From: Pseudomonadota bacterium
Lineage (GTDB): Bacteria; Pseudomonadota; Gammaproteobacteria; Thiotrichales; Thiotrichaceae
Direction: 5' to 3'
DNA: 37,933 nt
Assembly (NCBI GenBank): GCA_002747455.1
Contig: PDPG01000026.1
Span: 1 to 37,933, forward strand
The translations under genes were made by a program, and so were the position numbers. The notes beneath the pieces are model-generated. The model was given only the letters and a program-made list of their open reading frames with translations, did not search any database and had not been told where the DNA came from. Of this stretch, positions 17,373 to 26,208 are shown in pieces (position 1 is the stretch's first letter; each line of letters begins with the position of its first letter).

Positions 17373-18854
17373 TTATTTGATGTTGTATTTGTGCAGCAAG
17401 GAATAAAAAGTGGTGCGTGGAAGACCTAGACTTTTCATGGCCTTCGTTTTATTTTCTCCCGATTTGGCAATGGCGTCTAAAATCAGTTTTCTTCCAAAAG
17501 CCGCCATTCGCTCTTCAAAAGGACTGTTGAATTTTCCAACGTGATGTGTGGACTCTCCTTCAAATAAGAGGTTATCTATACCCACTTCAATGGTATCGTC
17601 TTCAAATACCATCGCTCGCTCGATCAGGTGTTCAAGCTCCCGGACGTTTCCCTGCTCGTAATCATAGAGGAGCAGTTTTTCTTTTGCTTTAGCACTGAAG
17701 TTTTTGAAATTTGTCCCCAATTTGTTGTTGTACTTATCGAGGAAGAAGTGCATGAGAGGCTCAATATCGGTTTTTCTTTTTCTCAAAGGAGGCACTTCAA
17801 GGCTAATGCCCTTCAGGCGTTGGTAGAGATCATTTCTGAATGTTCCCTTTTCAACCATCTCCCTGAGATCGCGATGGGTCGCGGCTACTACTCTCGTATG
17901 CACAATTTCAGGTAAATCGGAACCCACAGGCAGGATTTCACCGAGCTGTAGTGTTCGCAAGAGCAGTACCTGGATGTCCATGGGCATTTCTGCCAGTTCA
18001 TCCAGGAATAAAATGCCCCCTTCCGCCTTTTTGAAAAGACCGTCCCGGTCGCTTTGGGCTCCCGTAAAACTGCCCTTCTTGTGACCAAAGAGTTCACTTT
18101 TCATGAGATTGGGTTCAATACCACCACAGTTGATGGAAATGAAGGGGCCCCGGAGTTCGCTTAAATTATAGATGGCTCGCGCCACGAGTTCTTTTCCCGT
18201 GCCTGACTCTCCGGTTATGAGGACTGTGGAAGGCACTTTTGCGAGTTTGTTGATTTTCCTGAACAATTTCAACATGGATGGGTGATCTGAAACCATTCCG
18301 ATACGCTTTTGAACAACTTCTTCTTTTAATTGATGGATTTGATAGGTCTGCGCTTCATAAACGGCCGAACTCTGAATAAGGTGTGATATATCCCTGATCA
18401 AGTATCGGGCGAAAAGGATTTCACGTTCCTGAAAGGATGGTAATTTGAGTGAGCGTTCAAGGTAAACGATCCCGGTTGTTACGGGCTTACCATCTCTTTT
18501 GCCTGCAAATGCAGGAATAACAAGAATATGTTTAATTTTAATACGACCCCAGCTGCTCGTGGAGGCTTTCGCGCTTTCCGGTACAATGGGTATTCTTTCT
18601 GTAATAACGGAACCGGTGTTAAAGCATTTATTCAGAAGATCGGTTGGCACTTCTTTTGGAGAAAATTCCAGTTTAACTCCTCTGGGACCCTGTGCGCTTT
18701 CACAGCGGTGCTTGCCAGCAGAGCCGGAAAAAAACATACCGCGATCACATCGCAAGTCAGAGACAACCGAATCGATGTATCGGGTAATGATATCGTGACG
18801 AGAGGCGACATTCGCCTTGGTGATGATGTTGTGGAAAGTTTGGAAACGATCCAA
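17373..18854 (-). CDS. Sigma-54-dependent transcriptional activator (GAF-AAA+-Fis)
   Basis: An enhancer-binding protein that remodels sigma-54 RNA polymerase, comparable in position and layout to VasH of Vibrio T6SS clusters. From the TTG start at 18854 (AAAGGAG 5 bases upstream) it has 493 residues; a longer TTG start at 18884 lacks a ribosome site. Residues about 10-165 form a GAF-like sensor, and 190-415 the AAA+ domain with Walker A GESGTGKE (215-222), the sigma-54 contact loop GSFTGA (261-266; usually GAFTGA) and Walker B ILFLDE (281-286). The C-terminus is a Fis-type helix-turn-helix ending NKTKAMKSLGLPRTTFYSLL. It shares a transcript with the fusion sheath gene. I found no clear -24/-12 promoter in this window. 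Confidence 0.92.
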   Translation of the reverse strand: MDRFQTFHNIITKANVASRHDIITRYIDSVVSDLRCDRGMFFSGSAGKHRCESAQGPRGVKLEFSPKEVPTDLLNKCFNTGSVITERIPIVPESAKASTSSWGRIKIKHILVIPAFAGKRDGKPVTTGIVYLERSLKLPSFQEREILFARYLIRDISHLIQSSAVYEAQTYQIHQLKEEVVQKRIGMVSDHPSMLKLFRKINKLAKVPSTVLITGESGTGKELVARAIYNLSELRGPFISINCGGIEPNLMKSELFGHKKGSFTGAQSDRDGLFKKAEGGILFLDELAEMPMDIQVLLLRTLQLGEILPVGSDLPEIVHTRVVAATHRDLREMVEKGTFRNDLYQRLKGISLEVPPLRKRKTDIEPLMHFFLDKYNNKLGTNFKNFSAKAKEKLLLYDYEQGNVRELEHLIERAMVFEDDTIEVGIDNLLFEGESTHHVGKFNSPFEERMAAFGRKLILDAIAKSGENKTKAMKSLGLPRTTFYSLLHKYNIK

Positions 18855-18920
18855 GTGAACTCCTTTGCCCGAGGCTCTTTTCAAGAGGTATAGAGAAATG
18901 AACAGATGATCTCTTTCTTA

Positions 18921-18953
18921 CTGCCTGAGAACAGTTGGCCTGTTCTCAGGCAG
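18921..18953 (-). terminator. Perfect 14-bp hairpin between clpV and the regulator gene
   Basis: CTGCCTGAGAACAG at 18921-18934 pairs perfectly with CTGTTCTCAGGCAG at 18940-18953 around a 5-base loop. It lies in the 140-base gap after clpV, on the transcribed strand. There is no U-tract after it, so it may attenuate, protect the upstream mRNA end, or separate the structural genes from the regulator rather than stop transcription outright. Confidence 0.6.
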
Positions 18954-18994
18954 GTTATCGGTTGACAGCAGCTGGAAGCTGTTTGCTGGCGTGA

Positions 18995-21622
18995 TCAGGC
19001 TTCAAATTCCAGCTTGAATTCGTGCTCTTCACAGTCAATGGTCAGTTTGGTCATGGTTTCGCCTTCTATTAACTGGGTTAAGAGCGCGTTGGCAATTTGA
19101 GGCAGAAGCTCGCCTTTGAGGATGGCATCGATATTTCTTGCCCCTGCTTCCACCAGCCGGCATCGATCACTGATCATTTGAACCACCGAAGAAGTGACAC
19201 CAACGGCAATCCCGTGGTTTTCCTTCAGTCTTTTGACGACTTTATGAAGCTTTAAACCCACGATGACTTTCATGACCTTTTCTGAGAGTGGGAAGTAGGG
19301 CAGGACGGTCATTCGTGCCAGAAGTGCGGGTTTCAGGAACTGATTCAACGTCGGGCGTAGCGCTTCCAGCAGTTCTTCCGTGCTGGGCCATTCTTCATCA
19401 GTGCACATGTCTTCGGTAATATCGCTGCCGAGATTGCTGGTCATCATGATCAAGGTGTTCTTAAAATCAATGTGTCTTCCTTCACCATCTGCCATGTAGC
19501 CCTTATCAAATACTTGATAGAAGAGGTTCATGACATCGGGGTGCCCTTTTTCAACTTCATCCAGCAGAACGACAGAGTAAGGGCGTTGACGAACCGCTTC
19601 ACTCAGGACCCCGCCTTCTCCGTAGCCCACATAACCAGGAGGGGAACCGATCAGTCGTGAAACCGTGTGTTTTTCCTGATATTCGGACATATTGATCTGA
19701 ACCACAAAGCGTTCACCGCCAAAGAGGGTGTCTGCGATGGCAAGGGCCATCTCCGTTTTACCTGTACCGGATGGTCCCACTGCCAGGAAAACGCCTATGG
19801 GCTGGTTGGGGTCATTGACTTTGGCTTTGGACGACTTGATGGCAGAAGCGATTCGGTCTGCCACATGGTCCTGACCGATAACCCGTTTTTTTAGTTTTAA
19901 ATCGATTTTCAAAAGATCAGCGAGTTCGTCCTTCACCATTTTCCCGACGGGAATACCCGTCCAGCCGGAAATAACCTGAGAAACCAGCTGAGGGGTCACC
20001 CTGTAGGAAATGAGAGGATCTTCTCCGCCAATTTCCGCCAGTTTGTCCTGAGCCTCTTTCAACTTACGGTTCCGATCTTCAGAAGACGGCTCTTCAGATT
20101 CTTTTGTCTCTTCTTCACCATCCTTGGCTTCACTGTGTTCTTCCGATTGAAGTTCAATGATTTTTTCAACCTGTTCTTTTTCAGCGATCCACTTTGATTT
20201 CAAGTCAGCCAATTTGGCAATCATGCTATCTAGTTGGCTTTTCAGCTCTTCAATTTCTGGATCCTGTTCAAAGGTCAGCGATTCATCCTTTTCCTTTTCC
20301 GCAATTGCCTTTTTCATAATTTCAATCTTGTTCTCAAGGCTTGTTATAGCAAAGGGTTCGCTTTCCAGACTCAGGCGAACTCGTGCGCAGGAGGTGTCCA
20401 GAAGGTCGATGGCCTTGTCGGGTAACTGTCTACCTGAGAGGAATCTGCTGGAGAGATTGACCGCTGTTGCAATGGCGCTGTCCAGTACGACAACTCGATG
20501 GTGATCCTCATATTTCGCCTTCAAACCTCGGAGCATGTCGGTCGCTTTTTCTATGCTGGGTTCACCCACTTTAACAACCTGGAAACGTCGTTCCAAGGCC
20601 GGATCTTTCTCGATGTATTTTTTGTACTCGCTCCAGGTTGTAGCAGCGATGGTTCGCAGCTGACCTCTCGCCAGTGCCGGTTTAAGGAGGTTGGCGGCAT
20701 CTCCTGATCCAGCCGACCCGCCGGCTCCAATCAAGGTGTGTGCCTCGTCAATAAAGAGTATGACAGGGGGAGAAGCTGCCTGAACGGCATCGATAACGTC
20801 TTTCAAGCGCTGTTCAAATTCGCCTTTCATGCTGGCCCCGGCTTTTAACATTCCCAGGTCAAGTGTTCGAATATGAACACCTTGTAACATGTCGGGAACT
20901 TTTCCTTCCGAGATGAAGCGCGCTAAACCTTCGACTATGGCCGATTTGCCCACTCCGGGTTCTCCCAGCAGGATGGGGTTGTTTTTTCGGCGTCTTGACA
21001 GGATATCGATTACTTGATGAATTTCTTCATCTCTGCCAATAACAGGGTCGATGTTTCCCGCTTCAGCTTCTTCCACAAGATTGACGGTAAAGGCGTCTAA
21101 TACCCCGGCATCACCTGCAGGCCCGGCTCCTTTGGGGCGAGCCAGCATCACTTCATCACTGCCTTCAGTAAAGGTATCAAAATTGACGGCAACCGCATCG
21201 GGGTTCAGCGTTTTCAGCGTCTCTATGCCGCTGTTTGTCAGCCAGAGTTGATCTCTCAGAAGAGCGATCAGGAAATGACCCGATCTCAATTTCTGTTCTC
21301 CTCGTTCCAGGCTACCAAAGTTCCATGCCTGTGAAAGTGCTTCCAGTAGAATGGCAGAAAATTTCGGTTTGGAATAGTTGCCTGTTTTCAGTCGTTCCAT
21401 GGACTTCTCTGTTTCAGTCCGAACCACTTCGGGGTCTTTTTCAAGTGCTTTAAGGGTTAAGCAGAAATCGGAATTTGAAAAATCCAGGAGCTTTAGCAGA
21501 CAATGTTCCACCGAAATCTCATAATGTGTTCTTTGAATACAGGCTCCCGCCGCTGATTCAATAGATTTTGCCATAGTTGCATTTAATTTGGATAGCAATG
21601 CTTTAATGTTTTGTGGATCCAT
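18995..21622 (-). CDS. clpV: T6SS sheath-recycling ATPase ClpV (TssH)
   Basis: A hexameric AAA+ unfoldase that disassembles contracted TssBC sheath in the cytoplasm. The protein is 875 residues, typical of ClpV. An N-terminal Clp-N-like repeat region (1-155) precedes two AAA+ modules. Module one has Walker A GEPGVGKS (220-227) and Walker B ILFIDE (288-293). Module two has Walker A GPSGTGKT (616-623) and Walker B VVLLDEVE. Between them the shortened coiled-coil domain carries an unusually acidic insertion (about 492-518, rich in Glu and Ser). The start is ATG 21622 with GGAG upstream, 3 bases after the second TssC-like gene, so the two are likely translationally linked. The N-domain pattern and T6SS context argue for ClpV rather than ClpB. 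Confidence 0.95.
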   Translation of the reverse strand: MDPQNIKALLSKLNATMAKSIESAAGACIQRTHYEISVEHCLLKLLDFSNSDFCLTLKALEKDPEVVRTETEKSMERLKTGNYSKPKFSAILLEALSQAWNFGSLERGEQKLRSGHFLIALLRDQLWLTNSGIETLKTLNPDAVAVNFDTFTEGSDEVMLARPKGAGPAGDAGVLDAFTVNLVEEAEAGNIDPVIGRDEEIHQVIDILSRRRKNNPILLGEPGVGKSAIVEGLARFISEGKVPDMLQGVHIRTLDLGMLKAGASMKGEFEQRLKDVIDAVQAASPPVILFIDEAHTLIGAGGSAGSGDAANLLKPALARGQLRTIAATTWSEYKKYIEKDPALERRFQVVKVGEPSIEKATDMLRGLKAKYEDHHRVVVLDSAIATAVNLSSRFLSGRQLPDKAIDLLDTSCARVRLSLESEPFAITSLENKIEIMKKAIAEKEKDESLTFEQDPEIEELKSQLDSMIAKLADLKSKWIAEKEQVEKIIELQSEEHSEAKDGEEETKESEEPSSEDRNRKLKEAQDKLAEIGGEDPLISYRVTPQLVSQVISGWTGIPVGKMVKDELADLLKIDLKLKKRVIGQDHVADRIASAIKSSKAKVNDPNQPIGVFLAVGPSGTGKTEMALAIADTLFGGERFVVQINMSEYQEKHTVSRLIGSPPGYVGYGEGGVLSEAVRQRPYSVVLLDEVEKGHPDVMNLFYQVFDKGYMADGEGRHIDFKNTLIMMTSNLGSDITEDMCTDEEWPSTEELLEALRPTLNQFLKPALLARMTVLPYFPLSEKVMKVIVGLKLHKVVKRLKENHGIAVGVTSSVVQMISDRCRLVEAGARNIDAILKGELLPQIANALLTQLIEGETMTKLTIDCEEHEFKLEFEA

Positions 21623-21625
21623 TCT

Positions 21626-22969
21626 TTACTCCTTGTCTCTAGGTAATTTGGAAATGAGAGTGAGTTCTGCATTCACTCCTTCTAGTTGCATATGAGGTTT
21701 GAGAACCATTGATACAGAAAAGAAGCCGGGATTGGCCGGATCTTCTTCAACGGTGACAGAGGCATTACTCAAGGGGTAACGCGCTCGTAGTTTTCGGTCG
21801 GGATTAGGCATTGTCGTGACGAGCTTTTTCAACCAGGTAGACAATTCCTTTTCCATTTTCTTACCATCACTTGTAATGCCGACGTGTTCTCTTTGAATCA
21901 CTTTTTGGTAGTGTGCCAATCGTGATACGAGAAACAGATAGGGAAGACTGCCTGAAAAGCGTTTACTGCCCACATCGTCCTTAATTCGGTCGACATAGAG
22001 AGTCGGTGCTGAAAAGACACATATTCCCTGCATTGATTTATAATAATTTAGCACAATAAAGCCCTGTTCGCTAAGCTTATGCTCCTGCTGGTCAGAAAAA
22101 CTGATTTCAAGGGGTGGTCTTACCTCTTGTAACCCTCTGATACTAATTGCAGTAGGGGGTAATTCATGTACCATTCCACCTGTTCTGGGACCGCGAATAT
22201 GGATGCACCATCCGTGGCGATAGAAACTTCTCATGACGAGGCTCGCAAACGCGTAGGTTGCAGGCGCCCATGAAAAATCTTCTTTTTTCCGACATTGTTC
22301 CTCAAAGAAAAAGGAGGTGGAGTCGGAAAAGGTGTAGGGTGTACGCGTTAAAAATCGCGGTAGAACAAGACTGACGTAGCGCGTGTCGAGCTCTTCGCGA
22401 AATTTCCTCCATGAACGATACTCCGGTCCGCCAAAAAGAAGCTCAAAATCTTCTACTTCCTGCAGGTCGTCTAAACTTTTGAGTCCAAAAACAGAAGCAG
22501 AAACATTCCCTATAACTGGACAATGGCAGCTGGCTGCCACACTGGCGATTTGTCTCAAGAGCATGAGGTCTCTCTTGGAGCAGTCGAATTCGTGATTGAG
22601 CAGCATACAGCCATAGGGCTCGCCGCCGGCTTGATCGTATTCGGATTTATAGAGGTGTTGGAAAAGACCGGAGTCACTCAGATCCAGGAACTCCTCAAAG
22701 TCTTCCAGAATTTCATCTTTCTTGAGGTCTAGAATCTCAATTTTAATGTTGGGGCATACGTCTGCCTGCTGAACCACATAGCCGAGTCCAAGCCAAAGGC
22801 TTTCCATTTTCTTGAAATCCGGGTGATGAAGTATTTCGTTGATTGTGCTGCTTATGCCCTTGTTAATGGCTGAAATACAGCGATCCAAAGCCATCCAGGC
22901 GGTGTCTTGATCGCCTTGAAGAATGGTCTCCAGATTGGAAAAAAGCAATGAGGCCCGTGTTTCACTCAT
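21626..22969 (-). CDS. Second TssC-type sheath protein (ImpD-like paralogue)
   Basis: The 447-residue protein belongs to the TssC/VipB family but is distinct from the TssC at 26209-27714. Shared landmarks include HHPDFKKMESLWLGLGYVVQ, FQHLYKSEYDQAGGEPYG, WCIHIRGPRTGGMVHELP, RLAHYQKVIQREHVG and the C-terminal VSMVLKPHMQLEGVNAELTL. The N-terminal extension that TssC uses for sheath contacts and ClpV recognition is shorter here. ATG 22969 sits inside the tssE stop region (ATGAGTGA), an 8-base overlap implying coupled translation. A second TssC homologue, ImpD, is known from the Rhizobium imp locus, so such pairs are not unique. Its placement among baseplate genes suggests a sheath-baseplate junction role, which is inference. 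Confidence 0.88.
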   Translation of the reverse strand: MSETRASLLFSNLETILQGDQDTAWMALDRCISAINKGISSTINEILHHPDFKKMESLWLGLGYVVQQADVCPNIKIEILDLKKDEILEDFEEFLDLSDSGLFQHLYKSEYDQAGGEPYGCMLLNHEFDCSKRDLMLLRQIASVAASCHCPVIGNVSASVFGLKSLDDLQEVEDFELLFGGPEYRSWRKFREELDTRYVSLVLPRFLTRTPYTFSDSTSFFFEEQCRKKEDFSWAPATYAFASLVMRSFYRHGWCIHIRGPRTGGMVHELPPTAISIRGLQEVRPPLEISFSDQQEHKLSEQGFIVLNYYKSMQGICVFSAPTLYVDRIKDDVGSKRFSGSLPYLFLVSRLAHYQKVIQREHVGITSDGKKMEKELSTWLKKLVTTMPNPDRKLRARYPLSNASVTVEEDPANPGFFSVSMVLKPHMQLEGVNAELTLISKLPRDKE

Positions 22970-23381
22970 AGCGATCCACCACTTTGGTCTCAGAGCTGCC
23001 GTCGTTGAGTACATCTGTCCGGAATATGATTTTGGAAGCTTCACTGCCCTTTTTGACAATTCCCGTAATGTGAAAGGTAGCTCTGAAGGTGTCTTCAGGT
23101 TTGTTTTTCAGTTTCACTTTGATATTGTGAAGCCTGGGTTCATAGATTTCCAGGGTTTCCTTGATTTGATCGCCCAGCTGGTCAAGGGATTTAGGTAGTT
23201 CGTGATAGACCGAATGAATATCCGGCAGTCCGTACTTATCCAAGTGAAAGGTCATGCCCTGGCGTGTGTTGAGTAAGAGCACCATGTGGCTTTGGATAGA
23301 TTCGACCAGTCTTTCTATGGAATCTTCCTGGCCAAGGACATCGAAGTCTTTTCCCGTTATTTTTTGAAGAAAACCCGTCAT
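22962..23381 (-). CDS. tssE: T6SS baseplate protein TssE
   Basis: A 139-residue homologue of T4 gp25, the wedge protein from which sheath assembly starts. Characteristic segments are IERLVESIQSHMVLLLNTRQ, YGLPDIHS and the helix LDQLGDQIKETLEIYEPRL. The EPR triad (residues about 97-99) is the conserved core motif of gp25-like proteins. Length is normal. ATG 23381 overlaps the tssG stop (ATGA), and the GGAGG 9 bases upstream lies within tssG. Confidence 0.93.
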   Translation of the reverse strand: MTGFLQKITGKDFDVLGQEDSIERLVESIQSHMVLLLNTRQGMTFHLDKYGLPDIHSVYHELPKSLDQLGDQIKETLEIYEPRLHNIKVKLKNKPEDTFRATFHITGIVKKGSEASKIIFRTDVLNDGSSETKVVDRYE

Positions 23382-24313
23382 GTCATGTCTCCTCCAATTT
23401 TACCGGGTGATACCCACGCATTTTCGTAGGCTTCTTCACTGAGAGCCCAGGAGTCGGCCCCCAATCTCATGCTCCCTATTTGCCATGGCGGTATTTCCTC
23501 TGCTCTCAGTTCCAGAGAAAGGAAACAGTCCCATTGATTTGAAGTATAGACTTTCAGCAGGTGCTTCAACTCCTCCCAGGATGCACCTCCTGGCAGAAAT
23601 CGGTTAAAGGTCTTCAAGTCCAAATCTTTTATGTTTAAAGAAAAGCTGCCGTCTGTATCCTCCATTTTAACACCACAGAGAAAATTGCCCATAGAGCCGA
23701 GAACTGAAGTACTGCTGCCCAGTTTCGTACGCTGATCCTGTGGAATATTGCGGTGGGAAACAGTGTGTTGCACAATCTCAAATTGCAGGGGGCCAAAAAA
23801 GGAACGCAACAGAAAGATGAGACCTTTTGGCGTTTTTTCCTTGCGCTGAAAAAGAGCCAGCAGGTATCGTCTCAATCCTCTTAAAAAGAGCGGTGTTCCC
23901 TCTTCTCCATTACAGACTGAACCACCCAGTGAAAGAAGAATTAAATCCATGTTTTGGTTTGTCTTTCTCTCGGCATCCAGTGTGTTTGCGTTGAAAAACT
24001 GGTACTTGGACCAAATATCAACCATCAATTCAAATTGTCGGTGATTGAAGATATCCAGGAACGCTTTTAAACCATTGGCCGGCTCTCTGATTATTTCATC
24101 TGAAAAATAATCAGGTAAAATGCCGTTGTACCCGTAGAGAGCTGTCAAACTCAAGTAGACAATCAGATATTGATCTGTTTTTTCAACTCTCTCTATGATG
24201 GTGGGCGAGAATGCGCGGCTGGTCACAGGGACGTAGCGTATGGATAATCCTTTATCCTGAGCTTCATCCTTGAGGGTGTTGATGGCGGTGAAAGCTTGTG
24301 AAATGGACTGCAT
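23378..24313 (-). CDS. tssG: T6SS baseplate protein TssG
   Basis: A baseplate wedge component that forms a TssF2-TssG complex linking TssE and TssK. It has 311 residues, slightly short for the family (about 330-350). Family landmarks include the N-terminal SIRYVPVTSRAFSP, LTALYGYNGILPDYFSDEII and the central FLDIFNHRQFELMVDIWSKY (the HR motif typical of TssG). The C-terminus retains WEELKHLLKVYTSNQWD. It starts 3 bases after the tssF stop and ends overlapping tssE by 4 bases. The ribosome site is weak, so translation probably depends on tssF. Confidence 0.92.
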   Translation of the reverse strand: MQSISQAFTAINTLKDEAQDKGLSIRYVPVTSRAFSPTIIERVEKTDQYLIVYLSLTALYGYNGILPDYFSDEIIREPANGLKAFLDIFNHRQFELMVDIWSKYQFFNANTLDAERKTNQNMDLILLSLGGSVCNGEEGTPLFLRGLRRYLLALFQRKEKTPKGLIFLLRSFFGPLQFEIVQHTVSHRNIPQDQRTKLGSSTSVLGSMGNFLCGVKMEDTDGSFSLNIKDLDLKTFNRFLPGGASWEELKHLLKVYTSNQWDCFLSLELRAEEIPPWQIGSMRLGADSWALSEEAYENAWVSPGKIGGDMT

Positions 24314-24316
24314 AGC

Positions 24317-26041
24317 TTAACCCGTGACAACGGTTTCCAGCAGTTTTTGATGATGGCCTATTTCAATGACCAATCTGATGAAGCTGTTGAACGGACAGTA
24401 TGCTTCCAGGAAATGCCCGAGTACCCTGCCAAAGAGCACAAGATCCCCTACGTGCTGGAATTTCTGATCATCGCAGCCAAGAGTGAGCGTGAAACCGTTG
24501 ATGCACCGTCCGTTTGCGATAATGTAGTCCCTTTTTTTCTCCACGTGTAAAAGACCGTTTATTTTCCTGGTAATAGTTTCGGAATTTGAAAAATTATACA
24601 AGGTAAGTAGTTTCTTCAAAGATTCTAAGTCTTGTATATCTCTGTAATTAAGAGCCAGGTGTGAAATAAAATTCCAATCGGACTCAGTGTATAGGTTCGG
24701 CCAGCAGGGGGTTGTTGCCTGTGTAATGTTCTTGACAGAGATGGTTTCCGGGATGGCGCGGTCCAGTTTGTTTAATTGCCCGATTTTTACATTTCTTGCA
24801 AAATTGCCCTGTGTGGCGCGAATACGGGTACTGCCCGTATAACCTTTTAACAGGTCGTTCTTTTCATATTTCAGTTTAAAGAAGCGGATGTAGGTTTCCC
24901 AGCCGCCTGTGTTTCCGGGCTCTCTTCTAAGGGCGTAAAAATACTGCTCTTTATTGGCAATGGAGTCGCGGTTGAAGTGATAGTAGGGTCGCAGTTCATG
25001 CCGGTCCCTTTCTTTTGATACCAGCACTTTTTCCACCGAATAGACTTCCATTTGGGGTTGGTTGAGGTCTGGAATAAGGCGGTATTCCAGCTGTTTGGCA
25101 TCGATCTCCAGGGGTTCGCTGGTCATGTTAAAGACATTGTGGCACGGACAGGAGTGCAACAGAAGGTTAGAGGATGTGAACATGGAACCGGTTGCAAAAG
25201 GCGTTTTAAAGTGGAAGTCAATTTGAAAATCGGAGAGATCATCCATGAGTGATGACAGAGCGTCTGTTAGACCCTTTATTTTGAAGAGCATAAACTTTTC
25301 CGGCTGATCAAAATAGTCTCTTATGAGGTGAAGGGGTAAAAAGGTGTGGTCCTCATCCGGTGAAAAAGAGTGATCTGGCTGGAACCCGGTCCATTGTATT
25401 TCGAGCAGTTCGTGAGGCAAGCTGAGGCCTTTGATACTGACATAACTCAACTGGTTATTGAGTTGTTTGAAGAGCTCAAAGCGCAGACTCGGGTCTCCGT
25501 GAATGAAGAACTCAATTTCATCGTAGTCAATGACCTGTGGATCGGCTCCCGCGTGGACTTTTAAGACAGCACTTATTGAGAAGTCGGATGGGCTTTCGGG
25601 GTCGATATACAGTTTGTCGAGTGTCATGGGCTGAACAAGGAGCTCATGCGCGGTTGTAAATGTGACTTTTTGGTCACTCAGCTGACCGTGTATTTCCGTA
25701 CCCCTGGGAATGAGCTGAGGCTTGTCCAGCATTCCTTCCCGGGAAGTGAACTGGGCTATGGTTTTAGCGGGAACCGGTTTGAGATAAGTGGGGAAGATAA
25801 GATTGAAAAGGGCATGGGCCAATTCTGGATATTGGCGATCGAGCATTTTTCTTATTCGTCCGGTTAAAAATGCAAAGCCCTCCAGGATGCGTTCGGAATG
25901 GGGGTCACGCAATTCAGCATGCACGCCTTCCAGCCCTAACTTGCCCGCAATATCCGGATGCTTTTCTGCGAAATGGATGCCTTCTTTATTCAGGTAACGC
26001 ATTTCCTGTATGTAATAAAAATGATCGTCTCGGGATACCAT
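24317..26041 (-). CDS. tssF: T6SS baseplate protein TssF
   Basis: The largest baseplate wedge subunit seen here, at 574 residues (family about 580-620). The N-terminus YIQEMRYLNKEGIHFAEKHP followed by DIAGKLGLEG is the conserved TssF start and supports ATG 26041, although no good Shine-Dalgarno precedes it. Further hallmarks are DPHSERILEGFAFLTGRI, LNLIFPTYLKPVPA-type residues and the C-terminal LFGRVLGHFLEAYCPFNSF. It heads the run tssF-tssG-tssE-tssC paralogue-clpV with gaps of 4 bases or fewer, or overlaps. A hairpin at 26158-26191 separates it from tssC, so it may have its own promoter. Confidence 0.94.
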   Translation of the reverse strand: MVSRDDHFYYIQEMRYLNKEGIHFAEKHPDIAGKLGLEGVHAELRDPHSERILEGFAFLTGRIRKMLDRQYPELAHALFNLIFPTYLKPVPAKTIAQFTSREGMLDKPQLIPRGTEIHGQLSDQKVTFTTAHELLVQPMTLDKLYIDPESPSDFSISAVLKVHAGADPQVIDYDEIEFFIHGDPSLRFELFKQLNNQLSYVSIKGLSLPHELLEIQWTGFQPDHSFSPDEDHTFLPLHLIRDYFDQPEKFMLFKIKGLTDALSSLMDDLSDFQIDFHFKTPFATGSMFTSSNLLLHSCPCHNVFNMTSEPLEIDAKQLEYRLIPDLNQPQMEVYSVEKVLVSKERDRHELRPYYHFNRDSIANKEQYFYALRREPGNTGGWETYIRFFKLKYEKNDLLKGYTGSTRIRATQGNFARNVKIGQLNKLDRAIPETISVKNITQATTPCWPNLYTESDWNFISHLALNYRDIQDLESLKKLLTLYNFSNSETITRKINGLLHVEKKRDYIIANGRCINGFTLTLGCDDQKFQHVGDLVLFGRVLGHFLEAYCPFNSFIRLVIEIGHHQKLLETVVTG

Positions 26042-26157
26042 CTTGTCAACTTTTCTGTGTACTGTGACAGATCAGGCGTATTATGACGGAACGAACGCGA
26101 TTGGGTTCGTTTCAACCCGCACGTGGGGGTATCTATGCCTTGATCCATGCCTTTTAG

Positions 26158-26191
26158 CTGAAAAAGAGGGCTTGCATGCCCTCTTTTTCAG
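26158..26191 (-). terminator. Perfect 14-bp hairpin between tssC and tssF
   Basis: CTGAAAAAGAGGGC (26158-26171) and GCCCTCTTTTTCAG (26178-26191) pair fully around a 6-base loop. The right arm contains a run of five T residues on either strand. Located 18 bases after the tssC stop, it is a strong candidate terminator or attenuator. It would allow tssB-tssC to be made in excess over the baseplate genes, matching the high sheath stoichiometry. Confidence 0.7.
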
Positions 26192-26208
26192 TTATGAATT
26201 GGTTGGAG

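Noticed and set aside
26130..26165. AGGCAT...GGC upstream of tssF as a sigma-54 promoter
   Set aside because: Spacing is 11 rather than 10 bases and it overlaps the hairpin arm; too weak to call.
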